Assembly (NCBI RefSeq): GCF_030530965.1
Contig: NZ_JAUMTY010000015.1
Span: 1 to 36,582, forward strand
DNA: 36,582 nucleotides
Direction of reading: 5' to 3'
From: Corynebacterium sp.
Lineage (GTDB): Bacteria > Actinomycetota > Actinomycetes > Mycobacteriales > Mycobacteriaceae
Positions within the stretch are counted from its first letter, which is position 1. The number at the start of each line of letters is the position of its first letter. The notes beneath the pieces were generated by a model. That model had not been told where the DNA came from. It saw only the letters and a program-made list of their open reading frames with translations, and did not search any database. Shown here piece by piece: positions 16,102 to 23,000 of the stretch. The position numbers were made by a program, and so were the translations under genes.

Positions 16102-17237
16102 TCGAATTTCAGGGCATACATGTCTTGGTTCGTCATGCCGAGCTTCTTATCGAAGAGCTTGACCGCGAAATACGCTGACACACACGGCACGATCGCGTAA
16201 ACAAGCACGACAACTAGGATGTTCCGCACACTCCATCCCCAGCCGTCGGCATTCAGCGCCGCCAGCGGCCCAACGAGCCCGGAAATCCCGAACCCGGCCG
16301 AAATGGGCGTACCTTGCACTCGGAAAATGCCCGCCACAATGCCGCTAACGCCGCACGCAACTATCGCCGGCAACAGCGCAACAGGCCGTCGCATCATGTT
16401 GGCAACCTGAACTTTCGCGGATCCCACCACATGCACAAGCGATCCGCCCGGCCCATTTACCTTCCACCCGGCCCACATCATGGTGAACGCAACGGCGCAG
16501 CATCCAACGTTCGCCACGCCCGAGGCAATGCCGGACAGGAAGATAGCGGTGGCGATTCCGACCGTCGAAATTGGCGACGCCATCATCAGGCCGAAAGCAA
16601 TGCCCAGGATGAGCCCCATCACGATGGGCTGCAGATCCGCCGCTCCGACGACGAGGTCCCCCAGCCACTTCGTGAAGACCAGCACCGCCGGGTACGTCAC
16701 AAATTTACCGAGACCACCGGCTATCACAATGACCGTCGGCGGAAGTACCAAGATGGTGTAGCTCTTCAGCCTGTCGCCAATGAGGAGAATCATGATGACG
16801 GCAAAGGCAGCGGTCAGGCCGGTGTTAATCACCAACCCGGTGCCTTTGAGCTGGAGGAATCCGTCAGAGTTTATCCCCTTGACGACGCCCGATCCCATGA
16901 CAGCGGCGATCGCGACAGTGGCGGTCTGAATGTGCGTCATTTTGAATTGCATCGCAACCAGAAGGCCGATGGCTATCGGCAACATACTGGAGGCGACAGA
17001 CACCATCCCGATGATTTCCTTCCCCTGCGGGAACACGGGAAGCAGGGCCTTAAATAGCTCTCCTAACAGCGCTTGGGGAACCAATGCCACAACAACGGCA
17101 ACCGAAATGCCGTTGAGGACATTCATGGTAAATTCGCCCAAACCCATTCGGGGCGAATACCGCTCCCCCGTCTGAGTGTTGTTAATAGGTGATTCGTCAA
17201 GCTGAACACGTTGCTCAGGGGCTGCTGCTTCTTTCAT
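16098..17237 (-). CDS. PTS transporter subunit IIC-like membrane protein (PTS_EIIC_2 family)
   Basis: This 379-residue protein has about ten hydrophobic segments after a ~35-residue hydrophilic N-terminus. It resembles the PTS_EIIC_2 group: MGLGEFTMNVLNGISVAVVVALVPQALLG near the start, a central ATVAIAAVMGSGVV, then ASPISTVGIATAIFLSGIASGVANVGCCAVAFTMM, each part recognisable from that family. No EIIA or EIIB phosphoryl-acceptor domain or partner gene is present, so it is an orphan permease and may not be sugar-specific or PTS-dependent. The ATG at 17237 follows GGAAGC. It sits between grpE and dnaJ on the same strand, splitting a gene set that is contiguous in many actinobacteria. Confidence 0.8.
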   Translation of the reverse strand: MKEAAAPEQRVQLDESPINNTQTGERYSPRMGLGEFTMNVLNGISVAVVVALVPQALLGELFKALLPVFPQGKEIIGMVSVASSMLPIAIGLLVAMQFKMTHIQTATVAIAAVMGSGVVKGINSDGFLQLKGTGLVINTGLTAAFAVIMILLIGDRLKSYTILVLPPTVIVIAGGLGKFVTYPAVLVFTKWLGDLVVGAADLQPIVMGLILGIAFGLMMASPISTVGIATAIFLSGIASGVANVGCCAVAFTMMWAGWKVNGPGGSLVHVVGSAKVQVANMMRRPVALLPAIVACGVSGIVAGIFRVQGTPISAGFGISGLVGPLAALNADGWGWSVRNILVVVLVYAIVPCVSAYFAVKLFDKKLGMTNQDMYALKFD

Positions 17238-17657
17238 AAAGCTTCCATCATTGGGGAACTGATAACTAGGCGGGGAACTAGTGGCTCACTGCGCGGAGTT
17301 AATTGTGAAAGGTGACCATACCAAAAAGGGACGGTGGCTTCACCCGTTATGCACGACGACTACGCCATGTTTCATGGCGGCCATCGCGGGATCAGCCTCG
17401 CTCCTAGGAGTTGCACCTAAGAATTGCGCTCCACGCAGACGCCTATATGTACTGCCGACGATTGGGCCAGCTGTGCACATAGTATGCCCGGGACTCTATT
17501 TAATTCGCCAGTGAAGGATATTTTGTTTCAGTAAGCTACTGAGGCTGCAATTCTGCGTACTACAGGGCGCTACAGGACGCTACGAGGAAGGCGACGGAGG
17601 AGAAAGCAGGCACGAGCAACGCACTGCACTCGTCCAACCCCAACGCTCATCAACGCA
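17238..17657. other. Non-coding region between the grpE terminator and the EIIC gene
   Basis: No credible gene is seen; a 77-codon plus-strand frame at 17281-17514 has no ribosome-binding site or recognisable protein character. A 10-bp tandem repeat (CTACAGGGCG, CTACAGGACG, CTACGAGG) occupies 17560-17587. The promoter of the EIIC gene should lie here but I cannot place it with confidence. Confidence 0.4.
17560..17587. repeat. 10-bp tandem repeat, about 2.8 copies
   Basis: The units are CTACAGGGCG, CTACAGGACG and the partial CTACGAGG, directly adjacent. They lie between two minus-strand genes and have no evident function. Such short tandem repeats can vary in copy number between strains. Confidence 0.5.
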
Positions 17658-17660
17658 TGA

Positions 17661-17692
17661 AAAAGCCCGGGCGGCTATTAACCACCCGGGCT
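17661..17692 (-). terminator. Rho-independent terminator of dnaK-grpE
   Basis: AGCCCGGGYGG arms (11 bp, one G-T pair) enclose a 7-nt loop. On the minus strand the stem is followed by TTTTC. It lies about 60 bp beyond the grpE stop codon at 17752, in the correct direction. This is the clearest terminator in the window and shows that dnaK-grpE transcription ends before the EIIC and dnaJ genes. Confidence 0.8.
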
Positions 17693-17751
17693 AAAGATAA
17701 GAGCTAAAGATAAGGGTTACTCACGATAACCCATGGTCAGGACTGGCCCAA

Positions 17752-18504
17752 TCACGCTGGGTCGCCGATCACGACCATTGCGGTTCGCAACACGCGGTCA
17801 CCCATTCGGTACCCGGCGCGCAGAACCGTCGCCACGGTTTTCTCGTCGCCAGATGACATATCTTGAACGGCCTCGTGGAAGTTGGGGTCGAAAGCATCGC
17901 CTTCCTGGCCAAACTTTTCAACACCCAGATCCGCAATCAGCTTGGTGAATTTGTCCGAGAAGACCTTCAGCGGCCCTTCCTCTTTCAAATCGCCGTGCTT
18001 TTCCGCAAGGTCGAAGTCATCCGCCATGGGCAGAAGGTCACTCGCGACTTGTGCCTTGGCCAGCTCGAATGTGGCCGCCCGATCACGCTCAGCCCGACGC
18101 CGGTAGTTGGTGTACTCGGCGGAGACTCGCTTCAGGTCAGCAGTCATTTCTTCGAGTTGCTTCTCGACGGGGGACGCGGCACCGGCACCAGACGCACCAG
18201 CACCAGCCCCATCATCGACAGGCGCTTGCCCCTCGTCCTGAAGGTCGCGGGCGGCGTCGTCCTCGGCGGATTCGACCGCTACGTCGGGATCGTCTTGAAG
18301 ACCATCTACTTCAGCGTCGATGTCGTCAAGCTCTTCGGCAACGTTCTCACCGTCGACGGCCCCTTCCGGAGCGTCTCCGTCGGGCGTTTCCTGCGCGAGG
18401 CGAGCTTCGTCCACTGCAGCTTCGGCCTCGTTGGGGGATGCGCCTTCGGGGTCTGTGTTGGCCGGCGCACCCGGGTCATCGGGCATGTCGTTGCCTAGAC
18501 TCAC
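17752..18504 (-). CDS. grpE: Nucleotide exchange factor GrpE
   Basis: This 250-residue co-chaperone releases ADP from DnaK. Residues 1 to about 100 are very acidic and low in complexity. A coiled coil follows (EKQLEEMTADLKRVSAEYTNYRRRAERDR), then the family motif region and the C-terminal beta domain (FDPNFHEAV...VATVLRAGYRMGDRVLRTAMVVIG). The start is a GTG at 18504 that overlaps the dnaK stop as GTGA, with AAGGA 9 nt upstream inside dnaK. An in-frame ATG at 18486 is a weaker alternative. Overlap with dnaK means translational coupling, which keeps the two proteins in proportion. Confidence 0.95.
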   Translation of the reverse strand: MSLGNDMPDDPGAPANTDPEGASPNEAEAAVDEARLAQETPDGDAPEGAVDGENVAEELDDIDAEVDGLQDDPDVAVESAEDDAARDLQDEGQAPVDDGAGAGASGAGAASPVEKQLEEMTADLKRVSAEYTNYRRRAERDRAATFELAKAQVASDLLPMADDFDLAEKHGDLKEEGPLKVFSDKFTKLIADLGVEKFGQEGDAFDPNFHEAVQDMSSGDEKTVATVLRAGYRMGDRVLRTAMVVIGDPA

Positions 18505-20378
18505 TTGTCATCATCCTTCTTGTCTTCGTCGACTACCTCGGCGTCAACAACGTTGGGGTCGGAGTTGTCAGATCCGGCATCGGCACCCGCGGCACCTGCA
18601 GCACCTGCGCCACCTGCAGCTCCACCGTTAGCAGCCTCGGACTCGTAGAGGGACTTGCCCATCTCCTGGGACTCCGCGGACAGCTTCTCAACAGCGGACT
18701 TGATGGCCTCGATGTCGTCACCCTTGAGGGCTTCGTCGACACCCTTGGCGGCTTCCTCAACCTTATCCTGGATGTCCTGGGAGACCTTCTCCTTGTTGTC
18801 GTCGACGAACTTGCGGGTCTGGTAGACCATGGACTCCGCAGAGTTGCGAACTTCCTGCTCCTCGCGACGCTTCTTGTCCTCTTCCGCGTGAGCCTCGGCG
18901 TCCTTCACCATGCGATCGATCTCGTCCTGGGACAGGCCAGAACCATCCTGGATCTTAATGGTGTTTTCCTTGCCGGTGCCCTTGTCCTTCGCGGTGACGT
19001 GGACAATACCGTTGGCGTCGATGTCGAACGTGACCTCGATCTGCGGGATACCACGCGGAGCCGGCGCAATTCCGCCCAACTCGAAGGAGCCGAGCAGTTT
19101 GTTAGCCGACGCCATCTCGCGCTCGCCCTGGAAGACCTGGATCTGAACGGAAGGCTGGTTATCTTCCGCCGTGGTGAAGGTCTCGGACCGCTTCGTCGGG
19201 ATGGTCGTGTTGCGTTCGATGAGCTTGGTCATCACGCCGCCCTTGGTTTCGATACCGAGGGATAGCGGGGTGACATCCAGAAGCAGAACGTCCTTGACCT
19301 CGCCGCGCAGCACGCCGGCCTGCAGAGCAGCACCGACAGCGACAACCTCGTCCGGGTTAACGCCCTTGTTCGGCTCTTTACCGCCGGTCAGCTCCTTGAC
19401 CAGGTCGGTCACGGCCGGCATACGGGTCGAACCACCGACGAGAACCACGTGGTCGATGTCGGAAACGGAAATGCCCGCGTCGGAAAGAACCTGCTGGAAC
19501 GGCTTACGGGTGCGGTCCAGGAGATCCTGGGTAATGCGCTGGAATTCCGTGCGGGACAGCGTCTCGTCGAGGAAGAGCGGGTTCTTATCCTCGTCGACCG
19601 TGATGTACGGCAGGTTGATGCTGGTCTGCTGCGAGGATGACAGCTCAATCTTGGCTTTCTCAGCGGCCTCACGCAGACGCTGCATAGCCATCTTGTCTTT
19701 GGTCAGGTCAATGCCGTGTGATGACTTGAACTTGTCGGTCAGCCAGTCAACGATGCGCTGATCCCAGTCATCACCACCGAGCTTGTTGTCACCGTTGGTT
19801 GCACGAACCTCAACAACACCCTCACCGATCTCCAGGAGGGAGACGTCGAAGGTACCACCACCGAGGTCGTACACCAGGATGGTCTGGTCGTCTTCGCCCT
19901 TTTCAAGGCCGTATGCCAGCGCGGCAGCCGTCGGCTCGTTCACAATACGAAGCACGTTGAGGCCTGCAATCTGGCCAGCGTCCTTCGTCGCCTGACGCTG
20001 AGCGTCGGAGAAGTAAGCCGGGACGGTAATAACGGCGTCGGTCACATCCTCGCCGAGGTAGCTCTCAGCGTCTCTCTTCAGTTTTTGAAGAATACGGGCG
20101 GAAATTTCCTGCGCCGTGTACTTCTTGTCGTCAATATCGACATTCCAGGAGTCGTCGCCGATGTGGCGCTTGACCGAGCGAATGGTGCGGTCAACGTTGG
20201 TCACGGCCTGGTTCTTTGCCGACTGCCCAACGAGCACCTCGCCGTTCTTCGAAAAAGCTACAACCGACGGCGTCGTCCGCGAGCCCTCGGAGTTAGCGAT
20301 AACGGTGGGGTCTCCACCTTCCAAAACGGATACCACTGAGTTCGTAGTACCCAAGTCAATTCCAACTGCACGTCCCAT
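18501..20378 (-). CDS. dnaK: Molecular chaperone DnaK (Hsp70)
   Basis: This 625-residue ATP-dependent chaperone starts MGRAVGIDLGTTNSVVSVLEGG. The ATPase domain (about 1-365) shows the phosphate loops GIDLGTTNS, VYDLGGGTFDVS and VLVGGSTRMP, and the linker VLLLDVTPLSLGIE leads to the substrate-binding domain. The tail is Gly/Ala-rich and ends in acidic residues with several lysines (EDKKDDDK), a usual actinobacterial form. AAAGGA lies about 10 nt before the ATG. The 5' region has a SigH-type promoter and two HAIR-like sites, so expression should rise on heat or disulfide stress and be held down by HspR. grpE overlaps its end. Confidence 0.98.
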   Translation of the reverse strand: MGRAVGIDLGTTNSVVSVLEGGDPTVIANSEGSRTTPSVVAFSKNGEVLVGQSAKNQAVTNVDRTIRSVKRHIGDDSWNVDIDDKKYTAQEISARILQKLKRDAESYLGEDVTDAVITVPAYFSDAQRQATKDAGQIAGLNVLRIVNEPTAAALAYGLEKGEDDQTILVYDLGGGTFDVSLLEIGEGVVEVRATNGDNKLGGDDWDQRIVDWLTDKFKSSHGIDLTKDKMAMQRLREAAEKAKIELSSSQQTSINLPYITVDEDKNPLFLDETLSRTEFQRITQDLLDRTRKPFQQVLSDAGISVSDIDHVVLVGGSTRMPAVTDLVKELTGGKEPNKGVNPDEVVAVGAALQAGVLRGEVKDVLLLDVTPLSLGIETKGGVMTKLIERNTTIPTKRSETFTTAEDNQPSVQIQVFQGEREMASANKLLGSFELGGIAPAPRGIPQIEVTFDIDANGIVHVTAKDKGTGKENTIKIQDGSGLSQDEIDRMVKDAEAHAEEDKKRREEQEVRNSAESMVYQTRKFVDDNKEKVSQDIQDKVEEAAKGVDEALKGDDIEAIKSAVEKLSAESQEMGKSLYESEAANGGAAGGAGAAGAAGADAGSDNSDPNVVDAEVVDEDKKDDDK

Positions 20379-20497
20379 TATCTGTGTTTCCTTTCGTTAC
20401 ATTTGTTGTGACCGGCGGATCATTCGGCGGACACTCTCGGCTCTCGCCGGCGGTCCTGCCCGTGATCTCACCCGGAGCATCTACGTATTTGTGTGAG

Positions 20498-20518
20498 GCT
20501 GAGTGAATCAGACTCAAC
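20498..20518 (-). promoter_or_regulatory. HAIR-like HspR operator (dnaK proximal)
   Basis: The site reads GCTGAGT-N7-ACTCAAC. Against CTTGAGT-N7-ACTCAAG the right arm matches 6/7 and the left arm keeps TGAGT, with exact N7 spacing. It lies in the transcribed leader, downstream of both candidate promoters. Confidence 0.65.
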
Positions 20519-20563
20519 GACCTGTCACAGTCTGACCCAGAAGACTCAGGCTTGTCAAGCTAA

Positions 20564-20584
20564 CTTGAGTCTTACTCGCTCAAC
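20564..20584 (-). promoter_or_regulatory. HAIR-like HspR operator (dnaK distal)
   Basis: The site reads CTTGAGT-N7-GCTCAAC: the left arm is a perfect HAIR arm and the right arm keeps CTCAA, with N7 spacing. It lies about 20 bp downstream of the SigH-type -10 element, so HspR bound here could block initiation or early elongation. Confidence 0.7.
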
Positions 20585-20601
20585 CTTGCGACATTAGATG
20601 T

Positions 20602-20627
20602 AACGACGTCGTACTCAAAGTTATTCC
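20602..20627 (-). promoter_or_regulatory. SigH-type promoter of dnaK-grpE
   Basis: On the minus strand GGAAT (20623-20627, in the context GTGTGGAAT) and GTT (20602-20604) are separated by exactly 18 bp, matching the corynebacterial SigH pattern and the dnaJ promoter in this window. The transcription start would fall near 20595. Confidence 0.65.
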
Positions 20628-20844
20628 ACACGACTCAACTTTTCTTATCGACGCTGGTTAGAGTGGTGTTTTTGGCGTGCAAATGTGTCTTTCTGTATGT
20701 ATGGCCGACGCCCCGAGCCGACGTTTTTCGCACGTTCCCGTGTGTATAGCCGACCTTGATGGCCGACGTTTCTCGCGCAAGGTTGAGCCCCCGTAGGAAG
20801 TTTTTAGTGCGAAACGGACGATTATCGACGGCGCGCCCCCATCA

Positions 20845-21270
20845 TTAACGCGTGTGCTCGTCAAGCCACGCTTTCAAAACGACGGCATGATTAAACACAC
20901 GGTCTTTTGCAGCAAAGACCAAGATGATGTTTTCCCCCGACGCTGCCCGATCGCATATCTCCCCCACCTGAGAAGCCTCCGAATCGGAGTCGACTTCCGA
21001 ATTGTCACCGTCATCACCCGATGCGGTGGCGTCCTTATAGGCGGCCAGGCGTTCATCCAGCTCAGAGCGATATCTGTCGGCGAATTCGGAAAAGCGCGCT
21101 GGATCGTGTCCCCAGTCTTTTCGCAGCTCCGGCGAAGGAGCAAGGCCCTTCAACCATTCATCAACCGGTGCCGTGGCTTTCTTCACCCCGCGTGGCCACA
21201 GCCGATCCACGAGGATCCGCGTCCCCTCCCCCTCCGCCGGATGGTCGTGGATCTTTTCCGTCGTGATCAT
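20845..21270 (-). CDS. DUF488 (YeaO-like) family protein
   Basis: This 141-residue soluble protein belongs to the DUF488 family, shown by TRILVDRLWPRGVKK near the start, APSPELRKDWGHDPARFSEFADRYRSEL in the middle and IILVFAAKDRVFNHAVVLKAWL at the end. The biochemical role of the family is not established. It is longer than most members because of an acidic Asp/Ser-rich insert (SGDDGDNSEVDSDSEAS) before the last strand. The ATG at 21270 was chosen because AGGAGGTAAA precedes it closely; a longer frame from 21300 would place that ribosome-binding site inside the gene. Three GGAATGA repeats lie just upstream. Confidence 0.85.
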   Translation of the reverse strand: MITTEKIHDHPAEGEGTRILVDRLWPRGVKKATAPVDEWLKGLAPSPELRKDWGHDPARFSEFADRYRSELDERLAAYKDATASGDDGDNSEVDSDSEASQVGEICDRAASGENIILVFAAKDRVFNHAVVLKAWLDEHTR

Positions 21271-21289
21271 GGCTTTACCTCCTGCGCTC

Positions 21290-21384
21290 TCATTCCACAC
21301 TTACGCCTTTTTATCCCGGCCGTAAATGATCTCATTCCACGCGAAGGGTTTCATTCCGCACCTAAAAAATCTGACCGCACTTTT
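21290..21384 (-). repeat. Three to four degenerate repeats upstream of the DUF488 gene
   Basis: On the minus strand the core GYGYGGAATGA-like element occurs as GTGTGGAATGA (21290-21300), GCGTGGAATGA (21332-21342) and GTGCGGAATGA (21351-21361). A partial AAAAGTGCGG copy is at about 21375-21384. GGAAT resembles a SigH -35, but none has GTT 18-20 bp downstream. They may bind a regulator of the DUF488 gene. The AAAAGTGCGG form also appears in the array upstream of dnaJ. Confidence 0.5.
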
Positions 21385-21811
21385 ACACACTCTTTCCCCA
21401 CGCGTAAGCGCACCATGCGGCCCAACCACTCACGAACAACTCGACCGGGATAGTCACAACGGCGCTACCGATATTCGGAAACGACGTTGTCACGTCGGCA
21501 ATCGCGTCGACAAGCAATAAAGCAGCGACACCCCACAACCCCGCAGCCGCGTGGGGCCGACGCTTGAGCACCCACCAAGCGCTGGTCCACAGGGCGGCTA
21601 TTTCTGCGCAATCTAACGCAATCCAGCCCAGCACACCGGGGAATGGCATCGTGAACAGCAGAATTCCCATCCACGGAATGAGGGCAGCGCCCATGACAAA
21701 CAGGATTCCCGCCAGTACACAATCAGCACGACGGCCGGCGCCTAAATACCTGTGACGCTTTTTCTCGTGTGAAAAGCAATCATGATCCTTATTGAATGCG
21801 AATTTACTCAC
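21383..21811 (-). CDS. Uncharacterised membrane protein, start uncertain
   Basis: The C-terminal ~115 residues are clearly protein-like: four hydrophobic segments (VLAGILFVMGAALIPWMGILLF, VLGWIALDCAEIAALWTSAWWVL, GLWGVAALLLVDAIADV, and VTIPVELFVSGWAAWCAYAW) joined by short loops. The reading frame stays open to 22018, but residues from there to about 21811 are rich in His, Arg and Cys and look non-coding. The GTG at 21811 is the most upstream plausible start, but no Shine-Dalgarno sequence supports it, and an internal ATG is possible. The N-terminus may therefore be shorter, or the gene may have lost its original 5' end. I do not recognise the family. Confidence 0.5.
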   Translation of the reverse strand: MSKFAFNKDHDCFSHEKKRHRYLGAGRRADCVLAGILFVMGAALIPWMGILLFTMPFPGVLGWIALDCAEIAALWTSAWWVLKRRPHAAAGLWGVAALLLVDAIADVTTSFPNIGSAVVTIPVELFVSGWAAWCAYAWGKSV

Positions 21812-21856
21812 CAGCCATTTTTTAATCGTGAAACTATCAACTCGACGGCGATGGCC

Positions 21857-21910
21857 CGACGCACGGCACATACCCGACGCATGTTCATGGATCGACGCAT
21901 GATGGGAACG
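21857..21910. repeat. 18-bp periodic repeat, three units
   Basis: CGACGCA begins at exactly 21857, 21875 and 21893, and the last two units extend to CGACGCATG. A GCATTCACC pair at 21996 and 22011 adds to the repetitiveness of this stretch. The area lies upstream of the uncharacterised membrane protein and has poor coding character on both strands. Confidence 0.45.
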
Positions 21911-22190
21911 AAAGGAACATTGTTTGGCCGCGGACGATACATAGTCGACGAGATAGCGGGCGCCGGCGTTCCGGTACATTCTCGCCCTAGACATAGCATT
22001 CACCCGGCATGCATTCACCAGACATCGTAGTAACCAATCGCCTCACCTACGTTTGGTAGAAGAAAAATTCACTATGCTCCACTCTGAGATAATTTCCAAT
22101 TCTGGATCATCACAATGCTGGATCACCCAATGGCCAGTCACGGTGAGTACTGAATTCCATTGACCATGTAATACCCCACGGGCTAACACT

Positions 22191-22229
22191 ACGAGCCCGG
22201 AACTAGATCGACTCTAGCTCCGGGCTCGT
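22191..22229. terminator. Strong hairpin downstream of the GlsB gene
   Basis: ACGAGCCCGGA (22191-22201) pairs perfectly with TCCGGGCTCGT (22219-22229), and an inner CTAGA/TCTAG stem extends it to about 16 pairs with one mismatch. It stands about 90 bp beyond the GlsB stop codon. Neither strand has a T-tract directly after the stem, so it may be a factor-assisted terminator or a structured 3' end. Confidence 0.5.
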
Positions 22230-22318
22230 TGAGTATGTACTCAGGCGCTAACTCAAGGCCTTACGCTTACGCCCTTATGCGACACGGTTGCAAAGCCAAC
22301 GCCCTACACTTTTACTCT

Positions 22319-22612
22319 CTACTTCTTTTTGGTCACTAGGCCAACAATCCACAAGAGGATTACCGCACCAAGCAAACAGGTAAGGAAGCTGAAGAACTTT
22401 CCTCCACCTTCGACATCAAATCCGACTGCACCGAGCAGCCATCCTCCGAGGAAACCACCGATAATACCCACGATGATATTGAGCGGGACGCCCATTTGAG
22501 CGTCGGTACCCATGATCTTCGATGCGATCCATCCGGCGAGGCCACCGATAATGATCCACCCAATAATTCCTAGCGGTGGAGCGGATGCCGCAGCCAAAAT
22601 AACTTCGTTCAT
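22319..22612 (-). CDS. GlsB/YeaQ/YmgE family stress-response membrane protein
   Basis: This 97-residue protein has three hydrophobic segments with many glycines. It shows the family pattern GIIGWIIIGGLAGWIASKIMG, then PLNIIVGIIGGFLGGWLLGAVG, then a final helix with FLTCLLGAVILLWIVGLV and a KKK tail. The family is also called transglycosylase-associated, although it is not an enzyme; members are induced by envelope, acid or osmotic stress. AGAAAGG lies about 9 nt before the ATG at 22612. It is transcribed alone, divergent from the long disordered membrane protein. Confidence 0.92.
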   Translation of the reverse strand: MNEVILAAASAPPLGIIGWIIIGGLAGWIASKIMGTDAQMGVPLNIIVGIIGGFLGGWLLGAVGFDVEGGGKFFSFLTCLLGAVILLWIVGLVTKKK

Positions 22613-23000
22613 CAGTCAAACCTTTCTCATATTTTTACAACGGGCCACTGATGAGGAAACTGCTTTACTCTTCCGCCACAGTCATGCCCGAGGAATACCG
22701 GATGGCTGGTACATGAGCTAGTGAAGAACCATGCACGAGCCTCGTCACAATAAAGTTTACTAGGAATTCTTATGTCTCGGTAGAAAGTACAGCGAGCAAT
22801 CGGGAACGAGAAACGTGCCGACGTTTGATAAGCGATGCCATTTTCCCGCCACGACCAGGGAGGCCAACGAGGACGAGGCCGCACCCGGCCATTCACGCCG
22901 CGCATACAAAAACACTAAGCTAGTTATCGCATTATTACTGTGGGACCCTGCACCCGCATGTATATTGTCCCGTATCACTTTTACAGCCTGAGGATGACGA
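22613..23000. other. Intergenic region between divergent genes
   Basis: No credible gene is seen in 388 bases; the minus-strand frames here have no ribosome-binding site and odd composition. A -10-like TATATT at 22961-22966 and a GAGGA ribosome-binding site (22990-22994) serve the gene at 23001. A promoter for the GlsB gene should lie near 22640-22700 but is not clear. Confidence 0.4.

Larger units (their letters stand above)
20379..20844. other. Regulatory region upstream of dnaK
   Basis: These 466 bases contain no gene. They hold two HAIR-like operators (20498-20518, 20564-20584), a SigH-type promoter (20602-20627), a possible housekeeping -35 TTGACA on the minus strand (20553-20558) with a poor -10, a 13-bp inverted repeat (20578-20590 with 20776-20788), and four GCCGAC motifs between 20704 and 20768, two of which continue as GCCGACGTTT. 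The dnaK leader would be about 220 nt long from the SigH start. Confidence 0.55.

Noticed and set aside
17300..17325. GlxR-like half sites (TGTGA, GGTGACC) upstream of the EIIC gene
   Set aside because: The arms do not fit TGTGA-N6-TCACA spacing.
17281..17514. 77-codon plus-strand frame between grpE and EIIC
   Set aside because: No ribosome-binding site, no recognisable protein character, and opposite in direction to all neighbours.
21332..21361. SigH promoter for the DUF488 gene from GGAAT elements
   Set aside because: No GTT occurs 16-20 bp downstream of any of the three GGAAT copies.
21782..22030. Plus-strand 82-codon frame over the 18-bp repeats
   Set aside because: Its protein is Arg/Met/His-rich and arises from the repeats; no ribosome-binding site is visible.
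22228..22257. GTTGAGT and ACTCAAG half sites downstream of GlsB as a HspR operator
   Set aside because: The arms are 4 or 16 bp apart, not the required 7, and they lie downstream of the gene.
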